Of a stretch of 64,000 bases of DNA, positions 54,222 to 62,874 are shown in pieces (the first letter of the stretch is position 1; every line of letters begins with the position of its first letter). The notes under the pieces are model-generated. The model ran no database searches, had not been told where the DNA came from, and was given only the letters and a program-made list of their open reading frames with translations. The stretch is taken from NCBI RefSeq assembly GCF_014490785.1, contig NZ_CP051488.1, positions 4,960,001 through 5,024,000 of the forward strand, written 5' to 3'. A program made the position numbers and the translations under genes. Source of the DNA: Kosakonia sp. SMBL-WEM22 (lineage in GTDB: Bacteria > Pseudomonadota > Gammaproteobacteria > Enterobacterales > Enterobacteriaceae).

Positions 54222-56325
54222 ACTTCAGCGCCGCCTCCACCGCCGCGCTTTCCAGCTCCTTCCCTTCGCTGTTCACACTTTTTCCCTGCTTTATAAAATA
54301 GTTGGTGTTATCAATATTGCCGATCACCGCATCGTCATAGCGCCCCGGCGCACTGCGCACCGATTTATTGCCGCGAAACACACCCTGCGTTGAGGCGTCG
54401 CCATACGGGCTGGGCCGGAAGATAAAATTGAAGCGCTGGTTATCAGCCGCAATATTGTTCTCTACCACCAGCTTGCCGGGATTAAAGTTATCGGTAAATC
54501 CATCAAGATGATTACCCACCGCTTTGCTGTTACGGATCTGATGCGCTACCGGCTGCCCTTCCCCGCCGAGCTTAAAGCCGTTGCTGGTGTTGTTGCGGGC
54601 AATTGAACTCTCGATCACCACTACCCCATTGGCACCATCTTCAATCTTGTTGAACAGGTCAAAACCGTCATCAATATTGTCATGGGCGTAGCAGCGGATC
54701 AGGCGGTTCCCCTCCCCTACGCGCATTTTCACCGCGAAGCCGTCGGCGTTAATCTTGCCCGGATCTTCATTACCCCATGACTCAGAATCGACCACCCGGT
54801 TATCGCTGGCCCACAGTGCTCGGCCAATCTTCTCCGGCGAGGAGATCTGAATGCCGGTGTCGTCATTACGCCAGGCGATCACCTTTTCAATCAGGTTATG
54901 GCTGCCCTGGATGCGCAGGCTCTTATCCGTCACCTCAATCCCTTTGATACGCCAGTAGCTGGCATCAAGCAGCAGGCCATGGATCACCGCTTTACCTTCC
55001 GCTTCCAGCGTCTTGCGCTGCTTGAGCAGACCGCTCGCCGTCAGCGGGATTTCGGTATAGGGGTAATCGCCGGCCTGCAGCACGATTTTGCCACCCGGCG
55101 GCAACAAGCGGATGGCCGTGGCGATATCCAGCGGTGCGGCGGCGGTACCTGACCCCTCTGCCGTACCCTGCGGCGCTACATGCAGCGTCAGCGCCACCGG
55201 GTCGATCTTCTCAACCTTTATCTGCTGAACAACAGGTTTACCTTCCGCTTTCGGCGTGAAGGTGAGCGCAAAGGTGGTGCTTTGCTTCAGCCGCGTCGGT
55301 AGGGTGTACATCTCACCAGCTTTTACCGGTTTCTCATTACCGATCACCACTTCATTCTCCCGTACGCTAAAGCTGCCATCGTAGTTGGCCCGTGCCTGGA
55401 GCAGATACTTCTCACTGCCGCTTTGCGCAGGTGAGGCAACCTGTACGACCACCGGCTGCGCGGGTGGCTGCCAGGGAGTAGAGGCCATCGTGTGAGCTTC
55501 TGAAGTGGTTAACGAGGCGTCGGTAACGGTGATCTTCGCATTACGTGAGGCGAAGAAGCCAACGTAGTAGTGCGCTTTATCCTGTGCCGCAATGAGATCG
55601 GCGCGTGGAACCTGCTGACTCACCCAGCGATCGCTCCCGGCGGGTGCCCAACTGCTGATAAAGCCACTGTCCGTGCGCTCAAGCTTAAGCCGGAAGGTCG
55701 GGGTTTTTCGCAGATCCACCTCTTCCTGATAGCTGGTTTTGACAATTGCCGCACCGGCATTGCCCCACGGCTGGGTGATGCCCTCCCGGCTGATGGTCTG
55801 CATTTTGACGCGGAAATTATCCTTTTTGTCCTGCGTCATAATGGCGTTCATCACCATATTGGAGGCGGCAGGAAACTCTTCATACCCTTCTTTCAGCGGT
55901 TGCTGGCGCGCGGGACCGATCACATCGCGCACCAGTAAGCCCGCCCCCTCCTGAGCGGCAGGTTTCGCGCCATTTTCCGGGCCAAACTGATCGACAGTCA
56001 CGGTCGCCTGTAGCGCAAAATTTTTGCCGACCGGCAGCGTTGTATAGAAGAAGGTCAGCCCATCATGGGCGTTGCCAATTTTGCCGCCGCGGCTCTCAAG
56101 GGTAATCGGCTTCGATAGATCGGCGCTCTGCTCGAGAGTCAGCTTTTTACCCGCAATTGTTACATCATTAACGCCAATCTTTTCGGCAAGCACGTTTGAT
56201 GAGAAATTGAGGTCGGTCGACTGACCGAAAGTAATCGCTTTCCACTTTACTGTAGATTCAGCAAAGGTTGAGGCGCAGACAAGGGAACTGCATATCGCGA
56301 GAGCCAGAGGTATTTTATAATTCAT
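54220..56325 (-). CDS. pelX: PelX-like exopolygalacturonate lyase (PL9), periplasmic
   Basis: The 701-residue protein has a signal peptide MNYKIPLALAICSSLVCAST cleaved near FA-ES (residue 22). Residues about 25-280 form a beta-rich lectin/DUF1349-like domain, and 280-375 a linker domain. From about 380 on there is a right-handed beta-helix with the features of polysaccharide lyase family 9 (DDTGIQISSPE, WGNEDPGKINADGFAVK, CYAHDNIDDGFDLFNKIEDG, NNTSNGFKLGGEGQP). The Dickeya homologue PelX releases unsaturated digalacturonates from pectate ends in the periplasm. AGGAG precedes the ATG. The gene is inserted between atpC and glmU, which adjoin in E. coli. Confidence 0.88.
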   Translation of the reverse strand: MNYKIPLALAICSSLVCASTFAESTVKWKAITFGQSTDLNFSSNVLAEKIGVNDVTIAGKKLTLEQSADLSKPITLESRGGKIGNAHDGLTFFYTTLPVGKNFALQATVTVDQFGPENGAKPAAQEGAGLLVRDVIGPARQQPLKEGYEEFPAASNMVMNAIMTQDKKDNFRVKMQTISREGITQPWGNAGAAIVKTSYQEEVDLRKTPTFRLKLERTDSGFISSWAPAGSDRWVSQQVPRADLIAAQDKAHYYVGFFASRNAKITVTDASLTTSEAHTMASTPWQPPAQPVVVQVASPAQSGSEKYLLQARANYDGSFSVRENEVVIGNEKPVKAGEMYTLPTRLKQSTTFALTFTPKAEGKPVVQQIKVEKIDPVALTLHVAPQGTAEGSGTAAAPLDIATAIRLLPPGGKIVLQAGDYPYTEIPLTASGLLKQRKTLEAEGKAVIHGLLLDASYWRIKGIEVTDKSLRIQGSHNLIEKVIAWRNDDTGIQISSPEKIGRALWASDNRVVDSESWGNEDPGKINADGFAVKMRVGEGNRLIRCYAHDNIDDGFDLFNKIEDGANGVVVIESSIARNNTSNGFKLGGEGQPVAHQIRNSKAVGNHLDGFTDNFNPGKLVVENNIAADNQRFNFIFRPSPYGDASTQGVFRGNKSVRSAPGRYDDAVIGNIDNTNYFIKQGKSVNSEGKELESAAVEAALK

Positions 56326-56363
56326 TTTATTCTCCTGATGGATAATTGCCGTTTATTATCATC

Positions 56364-56384
56364 AATATGAAACGGTGTTTCTTT
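56364..56384. promoter_or_regulatory. KdgR-type operator 1 upstream of pelX
   Basis: TATGAAACGGTGTTTCTTT contains the palindrome GAAAC-GGT-GTTTC, the core of the KdgR consensus (AATGAAACAnnnTTTCATT). It lies about 45 bp upstream of the pelX start. Confidence 0.65.
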
Positions 56385-56407
56385 TTTATGGCTCACACTC
56401 TTTGCTT

Positions 56408-56426
56408 AATAAAACATCGTTTTGTT
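56408..56426. promoter_or_regulatory. KdgR-type operator 2 upstream of pelX
   Basis: AATAAAACATCGTTTTGTT fits the same consensus with two changes in the right arm. It lies 44 bp from operator 1 in the pelX promoter region. Confidence 0.55.
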
Positions 56427-56464
56427 TTGTGCGATCTTTATTCAGGATGAAAAATAACAGCTAA

Positions 56465-56526
56465 CTCATTGTATAAATGAGCAGCAGTGAAAAATGGAGC
56501 GACTTTCAGCCGGTAAAGTGCTTTAC
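56465..56526. promoter_or_regulatory. Palindromes between pelX and glmU
   Basis: CTCATT-GTATA-AATGAG (56465-56481) and GTAAAGTGCTTTAC (56513-56526) are perfect dyads, and CTACAAAATATGTAG follows at 56600-56614. No ORF is present between 56326 and 56668. They may be operators of pelX or glmU, but I cannot assign a regulator. Confidence 0.35.
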
Positions 56527-56668
56527 TTTGCCCGCAAAAGGCGCGCTACAGCGCTCTTTAAATGGAATATTGCGCGTTTCATCAGCACTCCATTTCATGC
56601 TACAAAATATGTAGTATTTTCAATATGAAAGAGGTTAACTTCTTTCCCAAATAATAGTCAGGACGAAT

Positions 56669-58039
56669 ATGTTGAACGCAAAAATGAGCGTGGTGATCCT
56701 TGCGGCTGGCAAAGGCACACGCATGTACTCCGATCTTCCCAAAGTGCTGCATACTCTTGCAGGTAAAGCGATGGTGCAGCATGTCATTGATGCTGCTACG
56801 AAATTGGGTGCGGATCATGTTCATCTCGTATACGGCCACGGTGGCGAACTGCTTAAACAGCGCCTCGTAGACGACAAACTTAACTGGGTGCTGCAAGCAG
56901 AACAGCTCGGCACCGGTCACGCCATGCAGCAGGCTGCCCCCTTCTTTGCTGATGATGAAGATATTTTAATGCTCTACGGTGATGTGCCGCTCATCTCCGT
57001 CGAAACGCTTGAGCGCCTGCGTGCAGCTAAACCGCAAGGCGGTATCGGTCTGCTTACTGTCAGACTCGATGATCCGACCGGCTACGGTCGCATAACTCGT
57101 GAAAACGGCGTGGTCACTGGCATCGTTGAACAGAAAGATGCCACTGAAGTCCAGCGGCTGATTAACGAGATCAATACCGGCATCCTGATCGCCAACGGCG
57201 CAGATCTGAAGCGCTGGCTCGCGAAGTTAACCAATAATAATGCGCAGGGTGAATACTACATCACTGACATTATCAGCCTGGCTTATCACGAAGGGCGTGA
57301 AATTGCCGCCGTTCACCCGCAGCGCTTAAGCGAAGTGGAAGGCGTAAATAACCGTCTGCAGCTCTCCCGTCTGGAGCGTGCGTACCAGGCTGAACAGGCA
57401 GAAAAACTGCTGCTGGCAGGCGTGATGCTGCGCGATCCGGCGCGTTTCGATCTGCGCGGCACGCTCTCGCATGGCCGCGATGTTGAGATCGACACTAACG
57501 TGATTATCGAAGGCAACGTTACGTTGGGTGACCGCGTGAAAATTGGCGCAGGCGTGATCCTGAAGAACTGCGTGATTGGCGATGATTGCGAGATCAGCCC
57601 CTACAGCGTGGTGGAAGATGCCCGTCTGGCAGCGGAATGCACCATCGGCCCGTTCGCCCGTTTACGTCCGGGCGCCGAGCTGCTTGCTGGCGCGCACGTC
57701 GGCAACTTTGTCGAGATGAAAAAAGCGCGTCTCGGCAAAGGCTCGAAAGCGGGTCATTTGACTTATCTGGGCGACGCGGAGATTGGCGATAACGTTAACG
57801 TCGGTGCAGGAGTGATTACCTGTAACTACGACGGTGCCAATAAATTCAAAACCATCATTGGTGATGATGTGTTTGTCGGCTCCGATACGCAGCTGGTGGC
57901 ACCGGTTACGGTTGCAAAAGGGGCGACTATCGCCGCAGGCACCACCGTTACCCGTGATATCGCTGAAAACGAGCTGGTGTTAAGCCGTGTGCCGCAGGTG
58001 CATAAGCAGGGCTGGCAACGCCCGGTGAAAAAGAAGTAA
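56669..58039 (+). CDS. glmU: GlmU, bifunctional GlcN-1-P acetyltransferase/GlcNAc-1-P uridyltransferase
   Basis: The 456-residue cytosolic enzyme (E. coli length 456) makes UDP-GlcNAc for peptidoglycan and LPS. The N-terminal pyrophosphorylase domain has LAAGKGTRM near residue 11. A linker helix joins it to the C-terminal left-handed beta-helix of hexapeptide repeats (about 250-430, such as VIIEGNVTLGDRVKIGAG), with the catalytic His in AHVGNFVEMKK. It forms an operon with glmS. Confidence 0.98.
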   Translation: MLNAKMSVVILAAGKGTRMYSDLPKVLHTLAGKAMVQHVIDAATKLGADHVHLVYGHGGELLKQRLVDDKLNWVLQAEQLGTGHAMQQAAPFFADDEDILMLYGDVPLISVETLERLRAAKPQGGIGLLTVRLDDPTGYGRITRENGVVTGIVEQKDATEVQRLINEINTGILIANGADLKRWLAKLTNNNAQGEYYITDIISLAYHEGREIAAVHPQRLSEVEGVNNRLQLSRLERAYQAEQAEKLLLAGVMLRDPARFDLRGTLSHGRDVEIDTNVIIEGNVTLGDRVKIGAGVILKNCVIGDDCEISPYSVVEDARLAAECTIGPFARLRPGAELLAGAHVGNFVEMKKARLGKGSKAGHLTYLGDAEIGDNVNVGAGVITCNYDGANKFKTIIGDDVFVGSDTQLVAPVTVAKGATIAAGTTVTRDIAENELVLSRVPQVHKQGWQRPVKKK

Positions 58040-58049
58040 AGCAATAAGA

Positions 58050-58073
58050 CCGGATAGGCTCAGCGCTGTCCGG
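58050..58073. repeat. REP-like palindrome after glmU
   Basis: CCGGATAG / CTGTCCGG form an 8-bp stem with an 8-nt loop 10 bp after the glmU stop, in the manner of REP/BIME units. The identity with a REP family was not tested. Confidence 0.45.
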
Positions 58074-58160
58074 CATAGATTCAGGGATGAGGGGAAGATA
58101 ATCCTCCGCCCGTCAGGCAGTACTTATAACAATAACCCCACTCTCTACAAGGCTCGGGGC

Positions 58161-58175
58161 GTCCGCAAAGCGGAC
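58161..58175 (+). promoter_or_regulatory. Hairpin in the glmU-glmS leader
   Basis: GTCCGC-AAA-GCGGAC is a small stable stem in the 244-nt glmU-glmS spacer. In E. coli this spacer is cut by RNase E and its leader structure is opened by the sRNA GlmZ to activate glmS. The weak Shine-Dalgarno before glmS agrees with such control; the exact GlmZ site was not identified. Confidence 0.4.
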
Positions 58176-58283
58176 ACGTACACGGAATGATTCGCGGCAC
58201 CGCACAACGGCGGCCCGATTAGCGACGTGTAAACAGGTTGACCGACAACAAAAGGCATAATGCCAAAATCGGAATCAAAAACT

Positions 58284-60113
58284 ATGTGTGGAATTGTAGG
58301 CGCAGTCGCGCAGCGTGATGTTGCAGAAATTCTTCTCGAAGGTTTACGTCGCCTCGAATACCGTGGCTATGACTCTGCCGGTCTGGCAGTGGTCGACAAT
58401 GAAGGTCATATGACCCGTCTGCGTCGCCTCGGCAAAGTGCAGATGCTCTCGCAGGCGGCGGAAGATCATCCGCTGCATGGCGGTACCGGTATCGCGCACA
58501 CCCGTTGGGCGACCCATGGCGAACCGTCGGAAGGAAACGCGCATCCGCACGTTTCTGAACATATCGTTGTCGTGCATAACGGCATCATCGAAAACCATGA
58601 ACCGCTGCGCGAAGCGCTGAAAGCGCGCGGGTATGTGTTTGTCTCCGAAACCGACACCGAAGTGATTGCTCACCTGGTGCACTGGGAGCTGGAGCAGGGC
58701 GGTACGCTGCGTGAAGCGGTACTGCGCACCATCCCGCAGTTACGCGGTGCCTACGGTACGGTGATCATAGATACCCGTCATCCCGAGACCCTGCTGGCCG
58801 CGCGCTCTGGTAGCCCGCTGGTTATTGGTCTCGGTATGGGTGAAAACTTTATCGCCTCTGACCAGCTGGCACTGCTGCCGGTTACCCGTCGTTTTATCTT
58901 CCTCGAAGAGGGTGATATTGCAGAAGTGACCCGCCGTAGCGTGACGGTGTTTGATAAATCTGGCGTGGAAACCAAACGCCCGGATATCGAATCCAATCTG
59001 CAGTATGATGCGGGCGATAAAGGTATCTATCGCCACTACATGCAGAAAGAGATCTACGAACAGCCAAACGCCATCAAAAACACTCTGACTGGTCGCATCA
59101 GCCATGGCGAAGTCGATCTCAGCGAGCTGGGGCCGAATGCCAACGAACTGCTGTCGAAAGTCGAACATATCCAGATTGTTGCCTGCGGTACCTCTTATAA
59201 CTCCGGTATGGTTTCACGCTACTGGTTTGAATCGCTGGCCGGCGTGCCGTGCGATGTCGAGATTGCTTCCGAGTTCCGCTACCGCAAATCTGCCGTGCGC
59301 CGTAACAGCCTGATGATTACCCTTTCGCAGTCTGGTGAGACGGCCGATACGCTGGCGGCGCTGCGTCTGTCGAAAGAGCTGGGTTACCTGGGATCGCTGG
59401 CGATCTGTAACGTGCCGGGCTCCTCGCTGGTGCGTGAATCGGATCTGGCGATGATGACTAAAGCCGGTACCGAAATCGGTGTTGCCTCAACCAAAGCCTT
59501 CACCACGCAGTTAACGGTGCTGCTGATGCTGGTGGCGAAACTGAGCCGCCTGAAAGGGCAGGATGCAGCGATTGAGCACGATATCGTGCACGGTTTGCAG
59601 GCGCTGCCGAACCGCATCGAGCAGATGCTGTCGCAGGATAAACGCATTGAAGCGCTGGCAGAGGACTTCTCTGACAAGCATCACGCGCTGTTCCTCGGTC
59701 GTGGCGATCAGTACCCGATCGCGCTGGAAGGCGCGCTGAAGCTGAAAGAGATCTCCTATATTCACGCCGAAGCCTACGCCGCAGGTGAGCTGAAACATGG
59801 CCCGCTGGCGCTGATTGACGCTGATATGCCGGTTATCGTGGTGGCACCGAACAACGAACTGCTGGAAAAACTGAAATCTAACATCGAAGAAGTGCGCGCC
59901 CGCGGCGGCGTGCTGTATGTCTTCGCCGATCAGGATGCCGGTTTCACCAGCAGCGACAACATGCACATCATTGATATGCCGCACGTGGAAGAGACGATTG
60001 CACCGATCTTCTACACCGTGCCGCTGCAGCTGCTGGCCTACCACGTCGCGCTGATTAAAGGCACCGACGTTGACCAGCCGCGCAACCTGGCAAAATCAGT
60101 AACGGTGGAATAA
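58284..60113 (+). CDS. glmS: GlmS, glutamine:fructose-6-phosphate aminotransferase
   Basis: The 609-residue enzyme (E. coli length 609) makes glucosamine-6-phosphate. The N-terminal glutaminase domain starts MCGIVGA with Cys1 as nucleophile after Met removal. The C-terminal half has two SIS sugar-isomerase domains (CGTSYNSGM near 300, SQSGETADT near 347) and the terminal PRNLAKSVTVE. The ATG at 58284 is fixed by the catalytic Cys; the frame is open 24 nt further up. Its last codons form the attTn7 recognition site. Confidence 0.98.
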   Translation: MCGIVGAVAQRDVAEILLEGLRRLEYRGYDSAGLAVVDNEGHMTRLRRLGKVQMLSQAAEDHPLHGGTGIAHTRWATHGEPSEGNAHPHVSEHIVVVHNGIIENHEPLREALKARGYVFVSETDTEVIAHLVHWELEQGGTLREAVLRTIPQLRGAYGTVIIDTRHPETLLAARSGSPLVIGLGMGENFIASDQLALLPVTRRFIFLEEGDIAEVTRRSVTVFDKSGVETKRPDIESNLQYDAGDKGIYRHYMQKEIYEQPNAIKNTLTGRISHGEVDLSELGPNANELLSKVEHIQIVACGTSYNSGMVSRYWFESLAGVPCDVEIASEFRYRKSAVRRNSLMITLSQSGETADTLAALRLSKELGYLGSLAICNVPGSSLVRESDLAMMTKAGTEIGVASTKAFTTQLTVLLMLVAKLSRLKGQDAAIEHDIVHGLQALPNRIEQMLSQDKRIEALAEDFSDKHHALFLGRGDQYPIALEGALKLKEISYIHAEAYAAGELKHGPLALIDADMPVIVVAPNNELLEKLKSNIEEVRARGGVLYVFADQDAGFTSSDNMHIIDMPHVEETIAPIFYTVPLQLLAYHVALIKGTDVDQPRNLAKSVTVE

Positions 60114-60143
60114 TCCTAAACTAGCGTCATCTGCCCATCAGGA
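60078..60143 (+). other. attTn7: attTn7 region (glmS 3' end)
   Basis: The last 36 nt of glmS, encoding RNLAKSVTVE, are the TnsD recognition sequence. The canonical Tn7 insertion point would be about 25 bp past the stop, near 60138. No Tn7 end sequence or tns gene is seen, so the site looks empty of Tn7, although accessory genes follow. Confidence 0.75.
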
Positions 60144-60171
60144 GGGTGACGTTAACCTTAGTGTAAATAAG

Positions 60172-60210
60172 TCCGGATATGCTCCTGAAAAAAGCATACC
60201 GGATTTTTTT
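60172..60210 (+). terminator. glmS terminator, overlapping the vgrG ribosome-binding region
   Basis: TCCGG-A-TATGCT pairs with AGCATA-CCGGA (11 bp, one bulge) with a 9-nt loop, followed by seven T. The next base is the A of the vgrG ATG. Confidence 0.9.
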
Positions 60211-62472
60211 ATGTCTCAAATTCGCATCACGGTTAACCTGGCTGCCGCGCCTGACCTGCTTTTCTGGAAAATGTCCGGCAGTGAATCGCTCTCTGAGCCT
60301 TTTGAGTATGCGCTTACGCTGCTGGGTGAAGATGCGAGAATCGACCGAAGCCAGATCCTCGGACAGCCCATCACCGTGGATATTCCCGCGCAGGGCGGCG
60401 CGGTAAGGCGTTATATCAATGGCAGGGTGACCAGCGTGGCCGTCTCCTCCGTTGCGCTATCCGGCGAGCGGTACGCCGCCTATCAGCTCAGCGTTGAGTC
60501 CGATATCTGGCCAATGCGGCTGGCGCGCGATATGCGTATCTTTCAGGCGCAAACCATCCCGCAGATTGTGCAGACCATGCTGTCCGAACAGGGCGTGAAA
60601 GTAGACGATCAGCTGACGCAAAGTTACCGGGTATGGGAATATTGCGTGCAGTACCAGGAGAGCAGCCTGGATTTCATCTGCCGCCTGATGGAGCTGGAAG
60701 GGATCAGTTGGTATTTCCGCCACCAGTCGGATAGCCACACGCTGGTGCTGGCAGATGCCGGGACCGCTTTTCCTTCTGCGCCGGGTTATGAGGTGATCCC
60801 CTATATTCAAACCGCCGCAGGCGGCGTGGCAGATTATGAAGGCATCAGCCAATGGTCGCTGCACGATCGCGTCACGCCGGGGCTTTTTAGCACCGAAGAT
60901 TATGATTTTCGTAAGCCCAACGCCTGGCTGTTTCAGGCGAGGCAGAATCCCGTCTCCCCCTCTCCCGGGCAAATTGATGTCTATGAGTGGCCCGGTCGTT
61001 TTGTCGAGCAAAATGATGGCGAATATTATGCCCGTATTAAGCAGGAGCGCTGGCGGGTCGAGCATCAACAGATCTCCGCTACCGCCACGGCAAGCGGTAT
61101 TGCCGCCGGGCATACCTTCCAGTTAACCCATGCGCCGTTTGCGCAGGATAACGGGCGTTATCTGGTGACAAAAACCGTGCTGCACATTGAGGAGAACCGC
61201 TATGCCAGCGGTGATGAGGGTGCCAGCTCGCGGCTCATCAGCTTCAGCGTTATTCCCGCGTCCCTGGTGTATCGCCCGGAGCAGCGAACGGCCTGGCCTC
61301 GCACCTATGGCCCGCAGACTGCCCGCGTTGTCGGCCCCGCTGGCGAGACGATATGGACCGATAAATATGGCCGTATCAAGGTGAAATTCCATTGGGATCG
61401 GCTGGGCAAGAGCGATGAAACCAGCTCCTGCTGGGTGCGCGTCTCCAGCGCGTGGGCGGGGCAGGGATTCGGTGGCGTGCAGATCCCGCGTGTTGGTGAT
61501 GAAGTGGTGATTGATTTTATTAATGGCGATCCCGACCGTCCCATCGTCACCGGGCGCGTCTACAACGATACCAATATGCCGCCATGGGCGTTACCCGCCG
61601 CCGCCACGGTGATGGGGTTTATGACGCGCTCGAAAACCGGAAGTTGTGACAATGCCAGCTATCTGCTGTTTGAGGATAAGCTCGGCGTTGAGCGGGTCGA
61701 TATGCATGCCGAAAAGGATATGAATATCTCCGTTGAGAATAACCAGGTGATTACCGTTGGTGGCAACAGAAGCCTGACGGTGTCGGGTGAGCTTGCCGAT
61801 AAGGTGACGAAAAAGGCGGATTTTACATACCACGCCACCCGCACCACGCTGGTGGAGCAGAAGGACACGCGCACGGTGAATAATGGCGAAGAGCTAACGG
61901 TCACCAATGGCCGCGTGAAGAGCGTCACCAGCGGGGGGGAGAGAGTGACGATTAAAGGGGGATGCGTTGAGGAGATTGAAGGGGCAGCTTCACAACATGT
62001 CACTGCGTTAGTGAGTTATACCTTTGATAGCGGCGTCACTTCGACCATTACCGGCAATCGTAACGAGCAGATTTCTCAACACCTGACGCAGACTATCCAG
62101 GGAAATAGCGCAATCACTATTAACGGCAGGTGGGATCAGACCGTTGCCGCAGGGGCGAAAATCTACTCGCCGAAAACGATCACCATTGAGAGCGCTGAGA
62201 AGGTACATATTAAGACGCCGCATGCGTTTGAATATAAAGATCATAAAGAGACGGCATCGCTTTTCTCTTTTGATTTCACCGCCCTCAAAGTGGTCACCGA
62301 AGGCTCTTCATTTACCCTATCAGCGATAAGCAAGGTGGGCTTAACGAGCCTGAAGTTCGATAAATCCGCATTTGATTTAGCCTCGCACGAAGGGCGCGTC
62401 GCATTTGGCAAAGCGATGATGCAGTATGGCCAGGTCATGGCGTCGGTTCATGGCTTAACGATGTTTATGTAA
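60211..62472 (+). CDS. vgrG: VgrG (TssI), type VI secretion spike protein, orphan
   Basis: This is a 753-residue VgrG. Residues 1-370 are the gp27-like base (FCVQYQESSLDF-type motif: YCVQYQESSLDFICRLMELEG near 150). The gp5 OB-fold follows, with GPAGETIWTDKYGRIKVKFHWD near 374-395 and PRVGDEVVIDFINGDPDRPIVTGRVYN near 427-453. The repeat-rich beta-prism lies at about 490-670. Beyond it is a C-terminal stretch of roughly 80 residues (from KDHKETASLF on) without a recognised toxin motif. No other T6SS structural gene is in the window. The start codon directly follows the glmS terminator. Confidence 0.9.
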   Translation: MSQIRITVNLAAAPDLLFWKMSGSESLSEPFEYALTLLGEDARIDRSQILGQPITVDIPAQGGAVRRYINGRVTSVAVSSVALSGERYAAYQLSVESDIWPMRLARDMRIFQAQTIPQIVQTMLSEQGVKVDDQLTQSYRVWEYCVQYQESSLDFICRLMELEGISWYFRHQSDSHTLVLADAGTAFPSAPGYEVIPYIQTAAGGVADYEGISQWSLHDRVTPGLFSTEDYDFRKPNAWLFQARQNPVSPSPGQIDVYEWPGRFVEQNDGEYYARIKQERWRVEHQQISATATASGIAAGHTFQLTHAPFAQDNGRYLVTKTVLHIEENRYASGDEGASSRLISFSVIPASLVYRPEQRTAWPRTYGPQTARVVGPAGETIWTDKYGRIKVKFHWDRLGKSDETSSCWVRVSSAWAGQGFGGVQIPRVGDEVVIDFINGDPDRPIVTGRVYNDTNMPPWALPAAATVMGFMTRSKTGSCDNASYLLFEDKLGVERVDMHAEKDMNISVENNQVITVGGNRSLTVSGELADKVTKKADFTYHATRTTLVEQKDTRTVNNGEELTVTNGRVKSVTSGGERVTIKGGCVEEIEGAASQHVTALVSYTFDSGVTSTITGNRNEQISQHLTQTIQGNSAITINGRWDQTVAAGAKIYSPKTITIESAEKVHIKTPHAFEYKDHKETASLFSFDFTALKVVTEGSSFTLSAISKVGLTSLKFDKSAFDLASHEGRVAFGKAMMQYGQVMASVHGLTMFM

Positions 62473-62482
62473 GGGATTGAAT

Positions 62483-62830
62483 ATGAAGATTGCGATCGCT
62501 TTTTCTGTCCTCTTTATCGTAGGGATGATCGCCTACATCGTTTACCTGTTTAACCGCGATCACCGCATCCAGACGCAGGGACGGGACCTACAGGCGACCA
62601 TCGAAGAGGTGAGCTATATCAGCTCCAATGATAACGGGACACAAAATATTCGTTACCGGCTGGCGATTCACGATGGGAGCGTGACGCGCTCGGTCGAGGG
62701 GAAAGAGACCATTGCTGCGTTCAACGCGCCGAAAATGCAGAAAGGGCAGAAGGTCGATATTAAGTACCTGGATGACCAGCATATTCTGTTTATTTTTGAT
62801 AAGCAGGCATCGTCGGCGAACCCGGGATAA
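62483..62830 (+). CDS. Small single-pass membrane protein downstream of vgrG
   Basis: This is a 115-residue protein with an N-terminal membrane helix (residues 2-23, IAIAFSVLFIVGMIAYIVYLF). A basic turn (NRDHR) and a beta-rich soluble domain of about 85 residues follow (GQKVDIKYLDDQHILFIF at the end), similar in outline to DUF3592-type proteins. It starts 10 nt after the vgrG stop with AAGGGA, so it is cotranscribed. An immunity or accessory role for a VgrG-linked effector is possible, but nothing in the sequence proves it. Confidence 0.7.
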   Translation: MKIAIAFSVLFIVGMIAYIVYLFNRDHRIQTQGRDLQATIEEVSYISSNDNGTQNIRYRLAIHDGSVTRSVEGKETIAAFNAPKMQKGQKVDIKYLDDQHILFIFDKQASSANPG

Positions 62831-62843
62831 TGAGGGATGGAAA

Positions 62844-62867
62844 AGAGGCTGCCGGGCGGCAACCTCT
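62844..62867. terminator. Hairpin between convergent genes
   Basis: AGAGG-C-TGCC pairs with GGCA-A-CCTCT. On the minus strand it is followed by TTTT, making a modest terminator for the gene at 62875, and it may also end the vgrG unit. Confidence 0.55.
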
Positions 62868-62874
62868 GTAAATC

